Shown here piece by piece: positions 46,324 through 55,102 of a stretch of DNA of 64,000 bases (within the stretch, counting starts at the first letter, position 1; the number at the start of each line of letters is the position of its first letter). Source of the DNA: Demequina sp. TMPB413. GTDB taxonomy: Bacteria; Actinomycetota; Actinomycetes; Actinomycetales; Demequinaceae. Below the pieces are notes generated by a model. The model saw only the letters and a list, made by a program, of their open reading frames with translations, did not search any database and had not been told where the DNA came from. The translations under genes and the position numbers were made by a program. The DNA lies in assembly GCF_020447105.2 (NCBI RefSeq), contig NZ_CP096184.1, forward strand, positions 124,001-188,000, written 5' to 3'.

Positions 46324-47614
46324 GCTTGCCCCCTTGAGCCTGACGCTCCGGTGCGTGTGGGTCCCCAGCGTCGTGCTCGCGCCAGTCGCGCGGCAGCAAG
46401 TGGTCGAGCACGTCATCGATCGAGATGGCGCCCAACAGGCGGTTGTCGTCGTCAACGACCGGCAGCGCGAGGATGTCGTACGCGGCCATGCGACGAGACA
46501 CCTCCGACAAGGTGTCGGTCGGTGCGAGCGTCGAAATGGCGGGGTCCACAAAATTGCCGACGGAGTCGTGGGGGGCTTCTCGCAACAGTCGCTGAATATG
46601 GACGAGGCCCACGTAGCGCCCGGTGGGAGTCTCCAACGGGGGTCGCACGACGAACACCATCGAGGCGAGCGCAGGGGGAAGGGAATCGCGTCGCACCAAG
46701 GCAAGGCAGGTGGCCACGGTCGTCTCTGGGCCGACGATCACGGGCTCCGTGGTCATCAGACCACCGGCGCTGTCGTCCTCGTAGCCCAGCAGTTGTCGCA
46801 CCTGGTTGGCGTCGTCAGGCTCCATGAGTTCCAGCAAGGCCGCCGCGTCCTTCTCAGGAAGGTCACCCAGCAAGTCGGCCGCGTCGTCGCGCTCCATCGC
46901 CTCGAGGACGTCCGCCGCGCGTTCGGGATCGAGGGTGCGCATGAGGAAGATCTGATCGTGCTCTGGCATCTCCTCCAGCACGTCGGCAAGGCGTTCGTCG
47001 TCAAGAGCGGCCGCGATCTCGGCGGTCCGCGTGGGGCTCATCTCCATGAGCGCTGCCGCCAAGTCGGCGGGCTTGTAGTCTGCGAAGGACTGGATCACGA
47101 GTGCGGCGCCTTGGAGTTTGTCTCGCGTGGCGAGTCCCGTCACCGCATCGATGTCGACGACGCTCGACGCGCCGCGACGCGAGAAGCCAAGCACCCCTCG
47201 TCGGCGTTCTCCGTTGCGCACATACAACTTGGTGACCTGCCACAGACGCGCTCGCGTCTGCTCGATCGCGATGTCCTCGATGTAGGCGGTCGACTTGTCG
47301 CTGCGCAGCGTCACCGAGCGGTCGAACAATTCGCCGATCGCGAGAGTCTCAGAGGCGCGGGCCTGGAAGCGCCTGAGGTTGACGACGCCTGTGCAAATCA
47401 CTTGGCCAGGAACGATCGACGTGACGCGCGTCAGCGGCATGAACACACGGCGTCTGCCAGGCACTTCAACCACCAGACCCACGGCAGTGGGCGCGCCGGT
47501 ACGGCGAACCAACAACACCACGTCCCGCACCCGACCCACTGCATCGCCGATCGGGTCGAAGACCGTCGTGCCTGCGAGGCGCGCCACGTAGACGCGTTCG
47601 GTGCCGGTGCTCAT
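46316..47614 (-). CDS. MgtE N-terminal/CBS-domain protein without the transport domain
   Basis: This 432-residue soluble protein has a PRC-barrel-like N-terminal part (about 1-150, with FDPIGDAVGRVRDVV). An MgtE_N superhelical domain follows (about 180-285, repeated Leu-rich LxDVLEEMP and AADLLGDLP units), then two CBS domains (about 285-410). In true MgtE these domains sense Mg2+ and gate a membrane channel, which is absent here. Such orphan sensor proteins are common in Actinobacteria next to DUF1003 genes. A TAGGCT element lies seven bases before the ATG, with no ribosome binding site. Confidence 0.87.
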   Translation of the reverse strand: MSTGTERVYVARLAGTTVFDPIGDAVGRVRDVVLLVRRTGAPTAVGLVVEVPGRRRVFMPLTRVTSIVPGQVICTGVVNLRRFQARASETLAIGELFDRSVTLRSDKSTAYIEDIAIEQTRARLWQVTKLYVRNGERRRGVLGFSRRGASSVVDIDAVTGLATRDKLQGAALVIQSFADYKPADLAAALMEMSPTRTAEIAAALDDERLADVLEEMPEHDQIFLMRTLDPERAADVLEAMERDDAADLLGDLPEKDAAALLELMEPDDANQVRQLLGYEDDSAGGLMTTEPVIVGPETTVATCLALVRRDSLPPALASMVFVVRPPLETPTGRYVGLVHIQRLLREAPHDSVGNFVDPAISTLAPTDTLSEVSRRMAAYDILALPVVDDDNRLLGAISIDDVLDHLLPRDWREHDAGDPHAPERQAQGGKRG

Positions 47615-47621
47615 GAGGATT

Positions 47622-47627
47622 AGCCTA
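47622..47627 (-). promoter_or_regulatory. leaderless -10 element TAGGCT of the MgtE-N/CBS gene
   Basis: On the minus strand TAGGCT is followed by seven bases and the ATG at 47614. It lies in the 41-base gap after the phosphotransferase gene. Confidence 0.55.
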
Positions 47628-47655
47628 CTGTCGCAGTTGGGCGTCCCAGCGGAGG

Positions 47656-48558
47656 CTAGCGCGAGCGGTGCGCGACCCCGAGGGCCTCAAGTCCGGCCCA
47701 CCCAGCCGTAGCGCGCGCGCCAGTTCCCTCGGCCGCGAACGCGAGCGCGTAGAAGACGCCCTCAGCCCTGGCTCGCGCAAACGTCCGTGCGTCGATGGGG
47801 CCATAGCCAATGGTGAGTGCATCCCAACCGTCCTGACCCACCAAAACGAGCGCCTGACCCAAGTCGGCGGCAGGGTCCCCGGCGGCCGACTCGCTCCAGT
47901 CGACGATGCCAGCCAGCTCCCCGTCATCAGTGAGGACATTGCCAGGGTGGAGGTCGAGATGCGTCCACGCGGCGGCTGGCCGCGGGGTGGTGGCGCCTTG
48001 TTGGAAGACCCTTGCGGCAGCTCGGGCGTCCAGACGCCAGGGAGAGCCGACTGGCGTTGCTGCGAGCGCGTTGATCTTGTCCGCCACCCTGTCGGAACGC
48101 TGCAACAGAGCCAGGGAGCGCAGCGGGTGGCGAGGAGCGTCGGCAGGAGCGGGAGTGTGCAAGGCGCGAAGAGCCGCACCCAACTGCGCCACTCCCAGAC
48201 GGTCGAGAGGCTCCACGTGCGCCGGGGTGCCCTTGAGCCACGGCACGACCGTCCATGCCCAAGGAAAGTCTGCCGATGGCTTTCCGACGCGCACGGGCAC
48301 GGGGGCGGCGAAGGGCCACGACCTCCCGACGGTCGGTAGCCACACCGTCTCGGTGGTCTGCTTTGCCGCCGCTCGCTCGTGGAGTGGCAAGCGGATTGCC
48401 CATTGCTCGCCGAGACGCCACACGATCGAGTCTCGTCCCTCGCAATGCGCGCCAATCGCCAGGCTGTGCGCCTCGGGGAACTGCGAGTCGAGCAAGCGCC
48501 GCACGAGCGCCGCGTCGATGGCAAGCCCCGTGCGGGGCGTTAGCACACTATTGACCAC
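47656..48558 (-). CDS. aminoglycoside phosphotransferase-family kinase
   Basis: This 300-residue APH-fold protein has IVWRLGEQWAIRLPLHERAA as its N-lobe, the catalytic loop WTHLDLHPGNVLTDDG with the proton-accepting Asp, and GIVDWSESAAGDPAADL as the metal-binding segment. Small-molecule kinases of this fold have many substrates, so antibiotic resistance cannot be assumed. The GTG start lies exactly six bases after TACCGT. It is followed on the same strand by the MgtE-like and DUF1003 genes. Confidence 0.88.
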   Translation of the reverse strand: MVNSVLTPRTGLAIDAALVRRLLDSQFPEAHSLAIGAHCEGRDSIVWRLGEQWAIRLPLHERAAAKQTTETVWLPTVGRSWPFAAPVPVRVGKPSADFPWAWTVVPWLKGTPAHVEPLDRLGVAQLGAALRALHTPAPADAPRHPLRSLALLQRSDRVADKINALAATPVGSPWRLDARAAARVFQQGATTPRPAAAWTHLDLHPGNVLTDDGELAGIVDWSESAAGDPAADLGQALVLVGQDGWDALTIGYGPIDARTFARARAEGVFYALAFAAEGTGARATAGWAGLEALGVAHRSR

Positions 48559-48564
48559 CCCTTG

Positions 48565-48570
48565 ACGGTA
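48565..48570 (-). promoter_or_regulatory. leaderless -10 element TACCGT of the phosphotransferase gene
   Basis: On the minus strand TACCGT is followed by six bases (CAAGGG) and the GTG at 48558. Transcription should start at the start codon. Confidence 0.55.
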
Positions 48571-48616
48571 ACGGTCCCAAACCGTGGCGCATATGGCACT
48601 TTGTCACAACTCGTCA

Positions 48617-48636
48617 TGCCCCCCATTGTGGGGGCA
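48617..48636. terminator. hairpin downstream of the decarboxylase gene
   Basis: TGCCCCC and GGGGGCA pair around a CATTGT loop, 57 bases past the decarboxylase stop on the minus strand. No T-tract follows, so it is at best a weak terminator. A very similar hairpin occurs at 6179-6195. Confidence 0.35.
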
Positions 48637-48692
48637 CGCTGACACAAATGGGACGTACCTCGCAGGGGCCAGATTTCCACGGTGCATTCGAC

Positions 48693-50135
48693 TCAGGAGG
48701 CGCCGAGGACCGAGTGCCAGCAACGCAGGATCGCGTCAACTGACGCGTGTACGTCGTCTGGCGTGGTCGCGGCGTCTGACACCGACAGCCGCAGAATCGT
48801 GCGACCGTGCCACACGCTTCCGCCCGCCCACAGGGTGCCCTCGCGGCCGATCGCGCTGATGACTGCTGAGGTCACGTCATCGTCGCCTCGCGCGCCAGCC
48901 GTGCGTCCAAAGGCCACTGGCACCTGGTTGAGAGTGGGCTCAACGAGCACCTCCGCACCCGCCGCACGAAGGAGCCGCGCAAACAGCGCGGCCATGGAGC
49001 ACGAGTGGTCAAGGAGCTCCGCAATCCCGGAGCGTCCGCGAGCGGCGAGCAAGGCCCATGTCTCCACGCCGCGAGCGCGTTGAGACATGTGAGGGCTCAA
49101 GTGCATGAGCGGGCGCGCGTCCGTGCTCGTCAGATATGGCGCGTGCATCGCCATGGCACGGTAGAGATCGTCGTGGTGGCGCACGATCACCAACCCCGAG
49201 TCGTAAGGGGCGTTGAGCCACTTGTGCGCATCGGTTGCCCACGAGTCAGCGAGTTCGACGCCTGCGACCTGCTCTGCCAACGTGGGGGAGGCGGCAGCCC
49301 ACAGTCCGAATGCGCCGTCGACGTGTACCCATCCTCCGCGCTCGCGGACGCCGGGAATGATCCGCGCGAACGGATCGCTCGCTCCGGTAGTGACGTTCCC
49401 TGCCTGCAAGAGCACCAAGGTGAGTTCGTCGGTGTCGGTGGGGAAGGCGTCGGCGTCTATTGCGCCGCGCTCGTCGACGGGAACCCGCTCGACGAGGCCA
49501 GGCGCAAGGCCCGCCAGGCGCAGAGACTTGAGCGCCGAGATGTGCACCTCGTCGCCGACGATGACGCGTAGTCGTGGTGCGCCAGCAAGCCCCAACTCAT
49601 TGACATCCCAACCCGCGCGAGCAAGCAGCGCATCCCTCGCGGTCACGATGCCCGTGAAGTTCGCCAGGGTGGCACCCGTCGTGAACGTCGCTACCGCATC
49701 GCGCGGCAGCCCGAGCAGGTCCACTATCCAGGCGGCCGCGACCTCGTCGAGCACAGTGGCGGCCGGTGATTGTGCCGGGAGTGCCGCGTTCTGATCCCAT
49801 GCGCCAGCCAGAATGGAGGCAGCGGCCGCGGCAGGCTCGACGCCCCCGTTGACGTAGCCGAAGTAGCGTCCCATTGCTTGCACCACCGTGGCGGGAGAGC
49901 CCACCTCGTCGAGTTCTCGCAACACGTCGTTCGCGGCGCGCGGTTCGTCCTGAAGCGGCCGCCGGAAGGATTCAAGCCTGGCCACAGCGTCGGCCGTGGG
50001 GGCGATTGGCCGATGAGGCGCCGCCGCGAGGTAGCCGCCGGCCCTGCGCGCGGCCTCCGTGGTCACGGCAATCCTTTCGCGCAAGCGTGCGAGAGAGCGT
50101 GGATGGGTGTGCACTGCAGTCAGTTCGGCGGTCAT
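48693..50135 (-). CDS. PLP-dependent group II decarboxylase (aromatic amino acid decarboxylase-like)
   Basis: This 480-residue fold-type I PLP enzyme resembles aromatic-L-amino-acid, tyrosine or 2,4-diaminobutyrate decarboxylases. It has FTTGATLANFTGIVTARD for cofactor phosphate binding, VHVDGAFGLWA with Asp273, and the PLP lysine Lys305 in DAHKWLNAPYDSG. The C-terminal domain binds substrate and gives no clear specificity. The ATG has AAGCAT six bases upstream and no ribosome binding site. It is divergent from a MocR-type PLP-dependent regulator that very probably controls it. Confidence 0.88.
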   Translation of the reverse strand: MTAELTAVHTHPRSLARLRERIAVTTEAARRAGGYLAAAPHRPIAPTADAVARLESFRRPLQDEPRAANDVLRELDEVGSPATVVQAMGRYFGYVNGGVEPAAAAASILAGAWDQNAALPAQSPAATVLDEVAAAWIVDLLGLPRDAVATFTTGATLANFTGIVTARDALLARAGWDVNELGLAGAPRLRVIVGDEVHISALKSLRLAGLAPGLVERVPVDERGAIDADAFPTDTDELTLVLLQAGNVTTGASDPFARIIPGVRERGGWVHVDGAFGLWAAASPTLAEQVAGVELADSWATDAHKWLNAPYDSGLVIVRHHDDLYRAMAMHAPYLTSTDARPLMHLSPHMSQRARGVETWALLAARGRSGIAELLDHSCSMAALFARLLRAAGAEVLVEPTLNQVPVAFGRTAGARGDDDVTSAVISAIGREGTLWAGGSVWHGRTILRLSVSDAATTPDDVHASVDAILRCWHSVLGAS

Positions 50136-50169
50136 GGGCTCATGCTTGCGCGACTGGCCCCCTCGATCC

Positions 50170-50196
50170 AGTGCCGCTTGAAATGCCACTGGCACT
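50170..50196. promoter_or_regulatory. inverted repeats in the decarboxylase/MocR control region
   Basis: AGTGCC (50170-50175) and GGCACT (50191-50196) form an inverted repeat. The palindrome TGCCA-C-TGGCA (50184-50194) is nested at its right end. ACTGG-type half-sites also occur nearby on both strands (about 50153 and 50209). MocR regulators often bind paired direct or inverted repeats in the divergent promoter, so this is a candidate operator. Confidence 0.45.
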
Positions 50197-50220
50197 ATGC
50201 AAGAGGGTCCAGTTTGCGGG

Positions 50221-51633
50221 ATGCTGGCCCGCATGCGCACCACCGCCGAACAACTCTCCGATGTGCTTGATCACTGGCAGACGGGCACGGGTCCCCTGTA
50301 CGTGCAACTCGCCAATGCGATTGTGTCCTTGGGCGAGTCCGGTTCACTCGAGCACGGCTCGCGCATGCCCTCCGAACGCGCGCTCGCCGACCACCTCCAC
50401 TTGTCGCGCAACACGGTGACGGCGGCCTACCAACGGTTGCGAGACTCCGGCTGGCTCGAGGTCAGGCCGGGCGCAGCGCCGACGCTCGGGGTGAGCTCGC
50501 GTGGCGTCCTTGGGCTGAGTCCCCAGGAGCGCTTCGCCCAGATCCTCACGGGAGAGAGCGAGCCGATTGTCGCCTTCAACACGGCCTCGCCGCCGCCTGC
50601 ACCCATCGTTACCAGAGCGCTCGGCGACTTGTCAGGCTTCCTGGGCGGTTCGCCCGCAGTGGGCAACGGGTACGCAGCGCTGGGGTCGAGGGATTTGGTG
50701 CTGGCCGTCACCGAGCACCTGCGAGGGCAAGGGGTGCCTGCGCGGCCGGAGGAGATTGTCATCACCTCGGGTGCGCAACAGGCAATCTGGCTGGTTGTCA
50801 CCATGCTGGCGACCTCGCGCCGGCCGGTCGCGCTCGAATCGGTCACCTACCCTGGCGTGTTTGACGCTGTCCAGGCCTCCGGCTCACGCCCGCTTGCTTT
50901 GCCGATGGGCCCCGACGGGCTCGACGTGCCCGGCTCGATCAAGCTGTTGCGCGCCGCGCGCCCTGACCTCGCCTACACCACCACCTTCCACAACCCCACC
51001 GGCACCGCGATCGGCGAGGACGACGCGCGACTGCTGCTTGAAGCGTCGGCCGCGTTGGCCACCACGGTGATCGACGACCGCACCATCGGCGACCTCGCGC
51101 TCGACGGCAGCACCCGCACGCCCTTTGCGGCGATGGGGACGGACGCCTCCGTGATCACGATCGGCGGCATGTCCAAGGTGTTTTGGGGAGGGCTGCGCAT
51201 CGGCTGGCTCCACACCAACGCGACGCTTGCAGCGCAATTGCGGCACCGCCGCGCCGCCATGGACCTCGGATCGCCTGCGCTGTTCCAGCGGGTCGCGGCT
51301 CGGCTGCTCGCTGATCACTACCAGGAGACGCTGCGCTGGCGCGTGGCGACGATGCTCGAGTCCCTTGACGCCGTCGACGAGGCAGTCGCCGAGCACGGTC
51401 TCGACTGGGAGTACTTGCGGCCCGTCGGCGGCCCGGCCCTCTGGGTGAGGCTTCCTGACGGCGGTGCGACGCGTTTTGCCGCCCGTGCGGCGGAGGCTGG
51501 AGCTCCTGTCGCCTCCGGAACCGCGTTCGAGGTGCTTCCGGGGACGGGCGCCGATCGATTCCGGTTGCCGTTCTACCTGCCGCCTGAAGAGATGCGACTC
51601 GGCATCAAGGTGCTGGCGGATCGGGCGGCTTAG
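50221..51633 (+). CDS. MocR-family (GntR/aminotransferase) transcriptional regulator
   Basis: About 470 residues from the ATG at 50221; starts at 50197 and 50233 are also possible and none has a clear ribosome binding site. An N-terminal winged helix-turn-helix of GntR type (GPLYVQLANAIVSLGESGSL, SRMPSERALADHLHLSRNTV) is joined to an aminotransferase-like domain. That domain has YTTTFHNPTGTAIG, DDRTIGDLALDG and the PLP-binding Lys in TIGGMSKVFWGGLRIGW. Such proteins use PLP or its amino acid adducts as signals. Divergence from a PLP decarboxylase suggests that the enzyme substrate or product is the signal. Confidence 0.9.
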   Translation: MLARMRTTAEQLSDVLDHWQTGTGPLYVQLANAIVSLGESGSLEHGSRMPSERALADHLHLSRNTVTAAYQRLRDSGWLEVRPGAAPTLGVSSRGVLGLSPQERFAQILTGESEPIVAFNTASPPPAPIVTRALGDLSGFLGGSPAVGNGYAALGSRDLVLAVTEHLRGQGVPARPEEIVITSGAQQAIWLVVTMLATSRRPVALESVTYPGVFDAVQASGSRPLALPMGPDGLDVPGSIKLLRAARPDLAYTTTFHNPTGTAIGEDDARLLLEASAALATTVIDDRTIGDLALDGSTRTPFAAMGTDASVITIGGMSKVFWGGLRIGWLHTNATLAAQLRHRRAAMDLGSPALFQRVAARLLADHYQETLRWRVATMLESLDAVDEAVAEHGLDWEYLRPVGGPALWVRLPDGGATRFAARAAEAGAPVASGTAFEVLPGTGADRFRLPFYLPPEEMRLGIKVLADRAA

Positions 51634-51891
51634 CAGCGCCTGGCGCGGCGCGGCGCTTGAGGCCCCGCCCCTCGTGCCGTACCGTCCCTGACACAGCCTG
51701 AGCCCCTGGCCCGGCGCGTCGCGCCGACACGCCGAGCGGCACGCCTGCCGAGTGTCAGGGACGGTACGGGGTGGCGGCACGAGGGCGTGGAGGTACGAGG
51801 TGGCAGCACGAGGGCGTCAGCGCATGAAGGCGCCGAGTCGCTGCGGCACTGAGCCGCCGTGGTGGCTCGGTGTGGGAGCCGTGGCCGAGCC
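51634..51891. repeat. gap with a long palindrome and a short direct repeat (element A)
   Basis: No gene is seen between the converging MocR and thioredoxin/DsbD-like genes. A perfect 18-base inverted repeat (CCGTACCGTCCCTGACAC at 51677-51694, its complement at 51752-51769) encloses 57 bases with a further palindrome (GGCGCG-T-CGCGCC). Pairing can extend outward through CTCGTGCCG/CGGCACGAG if an 8-base bulge is allowed in the right arm. A 19-base direct repeat, GGTGGCRGCACGAGGGCGT, follows at 51770-51788 and 51799-51817. The structure could end transcription from both sides. It resembles elements B and C near 55 kb. Confidence 0.7.
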
Positions 51892-53271
51892 CTATTCCAC
51901 TGAGTCGGAACTGCCGCTCGCCCGGGCTTCCACCCGTTCTTGGCGAGCCCCCTTGACCCGCTCCGTCACCGCGTGGATCGCCGCTGCCAGCGCGAACGCA
52001 CCGGCGAACAGCGCGAGCGCGGCAATCGGGTTCTCCATCAAGGCAGGGTCGATTACCATGACCGCAGCGAGCACCAGCATCGTGACGCCGGCAAACAGCT
52101 TGAGCAGCTCGCCGTGCTTCTCCTGCATCTTCATGGCTCGCATGGTCCAGATGGCGACCGCCAGCACCAAGAACTCGTCCAGCAAGAACGGCACCATGTA
52201 GGCGACGAACAGCCCAGCGGTCTCGAGCGCGCCCACCCCATTTGCCTGGAGCATGCCCGTCCACAGCACGGGGAAGCCAGCGGTACAGGGAGTCTCGAGA
52301 AGCGACACGGCCACAGCGAGCGCCACGGTGGCTGCGAGCGCCGGAATGAGTGCCCGCTGACCGGCGGCCGCGCGCATGCGCTGGTAGATGCCAGGTTTGG
52401 CGGAGTCGCTGATGGTGAAGGACAGGCCCTTCTTGAACGCGAAGTAGTCCTTGACGCTCACGGCACCAAATACGCCGGCCACGACCGCCACTGCAATCTG
52501 AATAGCGCCGATGAAGCCCACGACGGCCAGCGCCGAGTAGATCGCCCCCATGTACAGGGCGTACATGCCCGCCGTCACCACCAGGAACGTCGAACCGATG
52601 GCGACCACGCGGCGGCGTGATCCGGTGCGCAGCACGATGGTGAGCAGCACCGAGATTGCCCACAGCGAGCACGGGTTGATCCCGTCGACGAAGCCGATGA
52701 TCACCGTCGACACGAAGAGCGAACGGTCGCCGAGCGACACTTCGCCAACGATCGGAACCTCGATCAGCTGACCGTCTTCTTCGACGGTGCAGATGGCGTC
52801 CTCTTCCGAGCACGTGCCAGCACCGGCCGTGCCGTAGACGCCCGCTCGCGGTTCCTCACCTCGAGAGACCTGGTCAATGGCGCCAGCCATGTCCTGCCGG
52901 ATCTGATCCGTCCAACCGATCCACACTCGCTCGCCCACGATCGTGGTGGGCACAGATCCTGCCGTGAAGTCGAGCCGCTCGGCCTCTGCGGCGAAAAGGT
53001 CGCGGTTGTCCGCGTCGTTCCACACCTCGTACTGCGCGATCTTGAGGTCGGGGTACTGGTCCTTGACCTCGTCCAGCCACTCCCGCTCCTTCTCACAGTT
53101 CGGGCAACCGTCGCCCCAAAACAGAACCAGGTCCGCTTCGGGGTCGACTCCCGGCGTGACGGTGGCAGAAGCGGGGCTCGTCGAGCCGAGCACGCTCAGC
53201 GCCAGGGCGGCAAAGGCCAGGATGACGAGTCGCGCCAAGACGGTACGGCGGGAGACGGAGGTAGCGGGCAT
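51892..53271 (-). CDS. thioredoxin-like / DsbD-CcdA-like membrane fusion protein
   Basis: This 459-residue protein has a signal-like first helix (about 10-35), then an extracytoplasmic thioredoxin/glutaredoxin-like domain with the redox motif GCPNCEKE and a cis-Pro-like SVPTTIVG. A membrane domain of six or more helices follows (from about 165), in which single cysteines lie in DGINPCSLWAISV and LLETPCTAGFPVLW, as in DsbD/CcdA electron carriers. It probably moves electrons from the cytosol to extracytoplasmic disulfides. The order (thioredoxin first, carrier second) is the reverse of the C-terminal half of DsbD. TAGGAT lies seven bases before the ATG. Confidence 0.85.
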   Translation of the reverse strand: MPATSVSRRTVLARLVILAFAALALSVLGSTSPASATVTPGVDPEADLVLFWGDGCPNCEKEREWLDEVKDQYPDLKIAQYEVWNDADNRDLFAAEAERLDFTAGSVPTTIVGERVWIGWTDQIRQDMAGAIDQVSRGEEPRAGVYGTAGAGTCSEEDAICTVEEDGQLIEVPIVGEVSLGDRSLFVSTVIIGFVDGINPCSLWAISVLLTIVLRTGSRRRVVAIGSTFLVVTAGMYALYMGAIYSALAVVGFIGAIQIAVAVVAGVFGAVSVKDYFAFKKGLSFTISDSAKPGIYQRMRAAAGQRALIPALAATVALAVAVSLLETPCTAGFPVLWTGMLQANGVGALETAGLFVAYMVPFLLDEFLVLAVAIWTMRAMKMQEKHGELLKLFAGVTMLVLAAVMVIDPALMENPIAALALFAGAFALAAAIHAVTERVKGARQERVEARASGSSDSVE

Positions 53272-53278
53272 GGTGGGG

Positions 53279-53284
53279 ATCCTA
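53279..53284 (-). promoter_or_regulatory. leaderless -10 element TAGGAT of the thioredoxin/DsbD-like gene
   Basis: On the minus strand TAGGAT is followed by seven bases (CCCCACC) and the ATG at 53271. No ribosome binding site is present. Confidence 0.5.
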
Positions 53285-53392
53285 CCGACGGGACGACGCT
53301 GTGGACCGTCAGTGTAGGCAGAGCTGAGCGCCGTCGCGTAGGCACTTGGTCTGGCGAGGATTCGACGTGTGCCCTCGCGGTGTGCCCCTGCG

Positions 53393-54418
53393 CTAAGCGC
53401 CGTCCCATCCAGCGGGTGGTTCGGGCGCGGCGAGACGCAACGACCTCTCCCTGTCCTCTGACGCGAGGGCGCCGTGGACGGTGATCGACTCGTCGGCGTG
53501 CGCCTCGTCGGCAAACGTCTCGAGATACTCCCGCACGTCGCTGGCCGTGCCCACGGCCGTATAGCGAGCCATCTGGGCGAGCTGTGCGCCCCGGGGGCTC
53601 GCGAGAAAGGCGTCCACCTCGTCGTCGCTGTACTCCTTCACGGCAGGCCCGCGCGGGATAAGCGCCCTCACCCTGAACCTGCGTGAAGCGGCAAACTGCG
53701 CCGCAGCGTCGTCCGCATTCTCCGCCGCGAAGACGCTCACCCCCGCGATGACGTACGGCTCAGCCAAGGCGTCGGACGGGCGGAAGGTGTCCCGGTAGAC
53801 GCGCACCGCCTCGTGGAGGGCGGCGGGAGCGAAGTGCGACGCGAACGCGTAGGGCAGGCCGAGCGCGGCTGCCAACTGGGCCCCGAAGAGGGAGGAGCCG
53901 AGGATGTACAGCGGCACAGCGTCGGCCGGTGACGTCGCGGCGGGGACCGATTGCACGCCAGGAACGCGCGAGGCGCCAGCGAGGTAGTCGCGGAGTTCGG
54001 CGACGTCGTCGGGGAAGCGATCGGAGTCGGTGGGGGAGCGGCGCAGCGCAGCGAACACCGCGCGGTCCCCGCCGGGGGCGCGGCCGGGGGCGCGGCCGAG
54101 GCCGAGGTCGATGCGGCCTGGATGCAGTGCTCCCAGGGTGCCGAACTGCTCGGCGATGGTCAGGGGCGAGTGGTTGGGCAGCATGATGCCGCCCGCGCCA
54201 ACCCTGATGCGCTCCGTGTGCGCGGCCACATGCGCGATGAGCACGCTCGTGGCGCTGGACGCGATGGTGGGCATGTTGTGGTGCTCGGCGTACCAGACGC
54301 GCTGGTAACCCGCCTGGTCCGCGGCTTGGGCCATGCGGGCGGTGGTGGCGAGGGCGGACGACGCCGTTTCGCCTGGCGCGATCGGGGCAAGGTCCAGTAC
54401 GGATAGGGGTAGGGGCAT
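53393..54418 (-). CDS. LLM-class flavin-dependent oxidoreductase (luciferase-like)
   Basis: This 341-residue TIM-barrel protein of the bacterial luciferase group has [12 protein letters not shown] at the start, [24 protein letters not shown], a [13 protein letters not shown] loop and [25 protein letters not shown]. These are the hallmarks of the single-component group (YhbW-like). The substrate cannot be told. It is divergent from the DUF1304 gene. The minus strand upstream shows no clear promoter or ribosome binding site. Confidence 0.9.
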   Translation of the reverse strand: MPLPLSVLDLAPIAPGETASSALATTARMAQAADQAGYQRVWYAEHHNMPTIASSATSVLIAHVAAHTERIRVGAGGIMLPNHSPLTIAEQFGTLGALHPGRIDLGLGRAPGRAPGGDRAVFAALRRSPTDSDRFPDDVAELRDYLAGASRVPGVQSVPAATSPADAVPLYILGSSLFGAQLAAALGLPYAFASHFAPAALHEAVRVYRDTFRPSDALAEPYVIAGVSVFAAENADDAAAQFAASRRFRVRALIPRGPAVKEYSDDEVDAFLASPRGAQLAQMARYTAVGTASDVREYLETFADEAHADESITVHGALASEDRERSLRLAAPEPPAGWDGA

Positions 54419-54536
54419 GGTGTGGTCAACCGCCGCGGGTGCCCGTCGCTTCCCGGGCTTCCCGCGCTGCCCAACGGGCCAGATGAGACAGGTGGGAAGA
54501 TGGCTTGCCCGTCCCCACCGCTTCTTGGAGGCACTC

Positions 54537-54920
54537 ATGGTGCTTGTCGCCCTCGTCCTGGCCGGTCTCGCGGCCGCGCTGCACGTCTACATCTGGGCCA
54601 TGGAGTCCCTGTGGTGGACCACACCGCGGGTGCGCGCCACGTTTGGCACCACTGTTGAGCAAGCCGAAGCGACCCGCGGACTGGCCTTCAACCAGGGGTT
54701 TTACAACCTGTTCCTGGCCGCGGTGACGGTCGTGGGAATCGCCGGATACGCCCGGGGTTCCGACGCGGTGGGAGCCGCACTGGTGGTCGCCGGCGCCGGA
54801 TCGATGGCCGCGGCAGCTCTCGTGTTGGTCCTTTCTGACCGGACCAAGGCGTCGGCCGCGGTCAAGCAAGGGGCGCTGCCGCTGCTGGCGCTGGTGCTCC
54901 TCGCGATCGCGCAGCTCTAG
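54537..54920 (+). CDS. DUF1304 family membrane protein
   Basis: This 127-residue protein starts after TTGGAGG. Four hydrophobic helices are present, with the family marks [13 protein letters not shown] in helix 1 and [10 protein letters not shown] in helix 2. The function of DUF1304 is unknown. The in-frame upstream extension overlaps the divergent monooxygenase gene and is rejected. A gene-free stretch of about 310 bases follows. Confidence 0.85.
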   Translation: MVLVALVLAGLAAALHVYIWAMESLWWTTPRVRATFGTTVEQAEATRGLAFNQGFYNLFLAAVTVVGIAGYARGSDAVGAALVVAGAGSMAAAALVLVLSDRTKASAAVKQGALPLLALVLLAIAQL

Positions 54921-54963
54921 TTCCCAGCGTTGCTTCACACCCACACACTGCGCGGCCGAACAA

Positions 54964-55038
54964 TTCTGACCGCCGAGCGCCGCGACACGCGCTGTCGGGC
55001 GCGTTGCCCCGGCGTGTCGCGCCAAGCCGCGGTCAGAA
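54964..55038. repeat. imperfect palindrome (element B)
   Basis: Outer arms TTCTGACCGC (54964-54973) and GCGGTCAGAA (55029-55038) are perfect complements. Pairing continues inward through CGCGACACGC and GCGTGTCGCG with one or two bulges, giving arms of about 28 bases. It lies in the gene-free stretch 54921-55233 after the DUF1304 gene. The inner GCGACAC core is also found in elements A and C. Confidence 0.65.
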
Positions 55039-55102
55039 CTTGCCGCTGGAGGTCCCTCAACGCAGATGGCTAGAGCTCTCACGCCCCACCGCGCCGGGGC
55101 TA

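Noticed and set aside
46079-47623. A 514-codon plus-strand frame opposite the MgtE-N/CBS gene
   Set aside because: It mirrors a conserved minus-strand gene and shows only shadow composition.
47656-48558. Aminoglycoside-resistance gene
   Set aside because: The fold is shared by many metabolite kinases and nothing nearby points to resistance.
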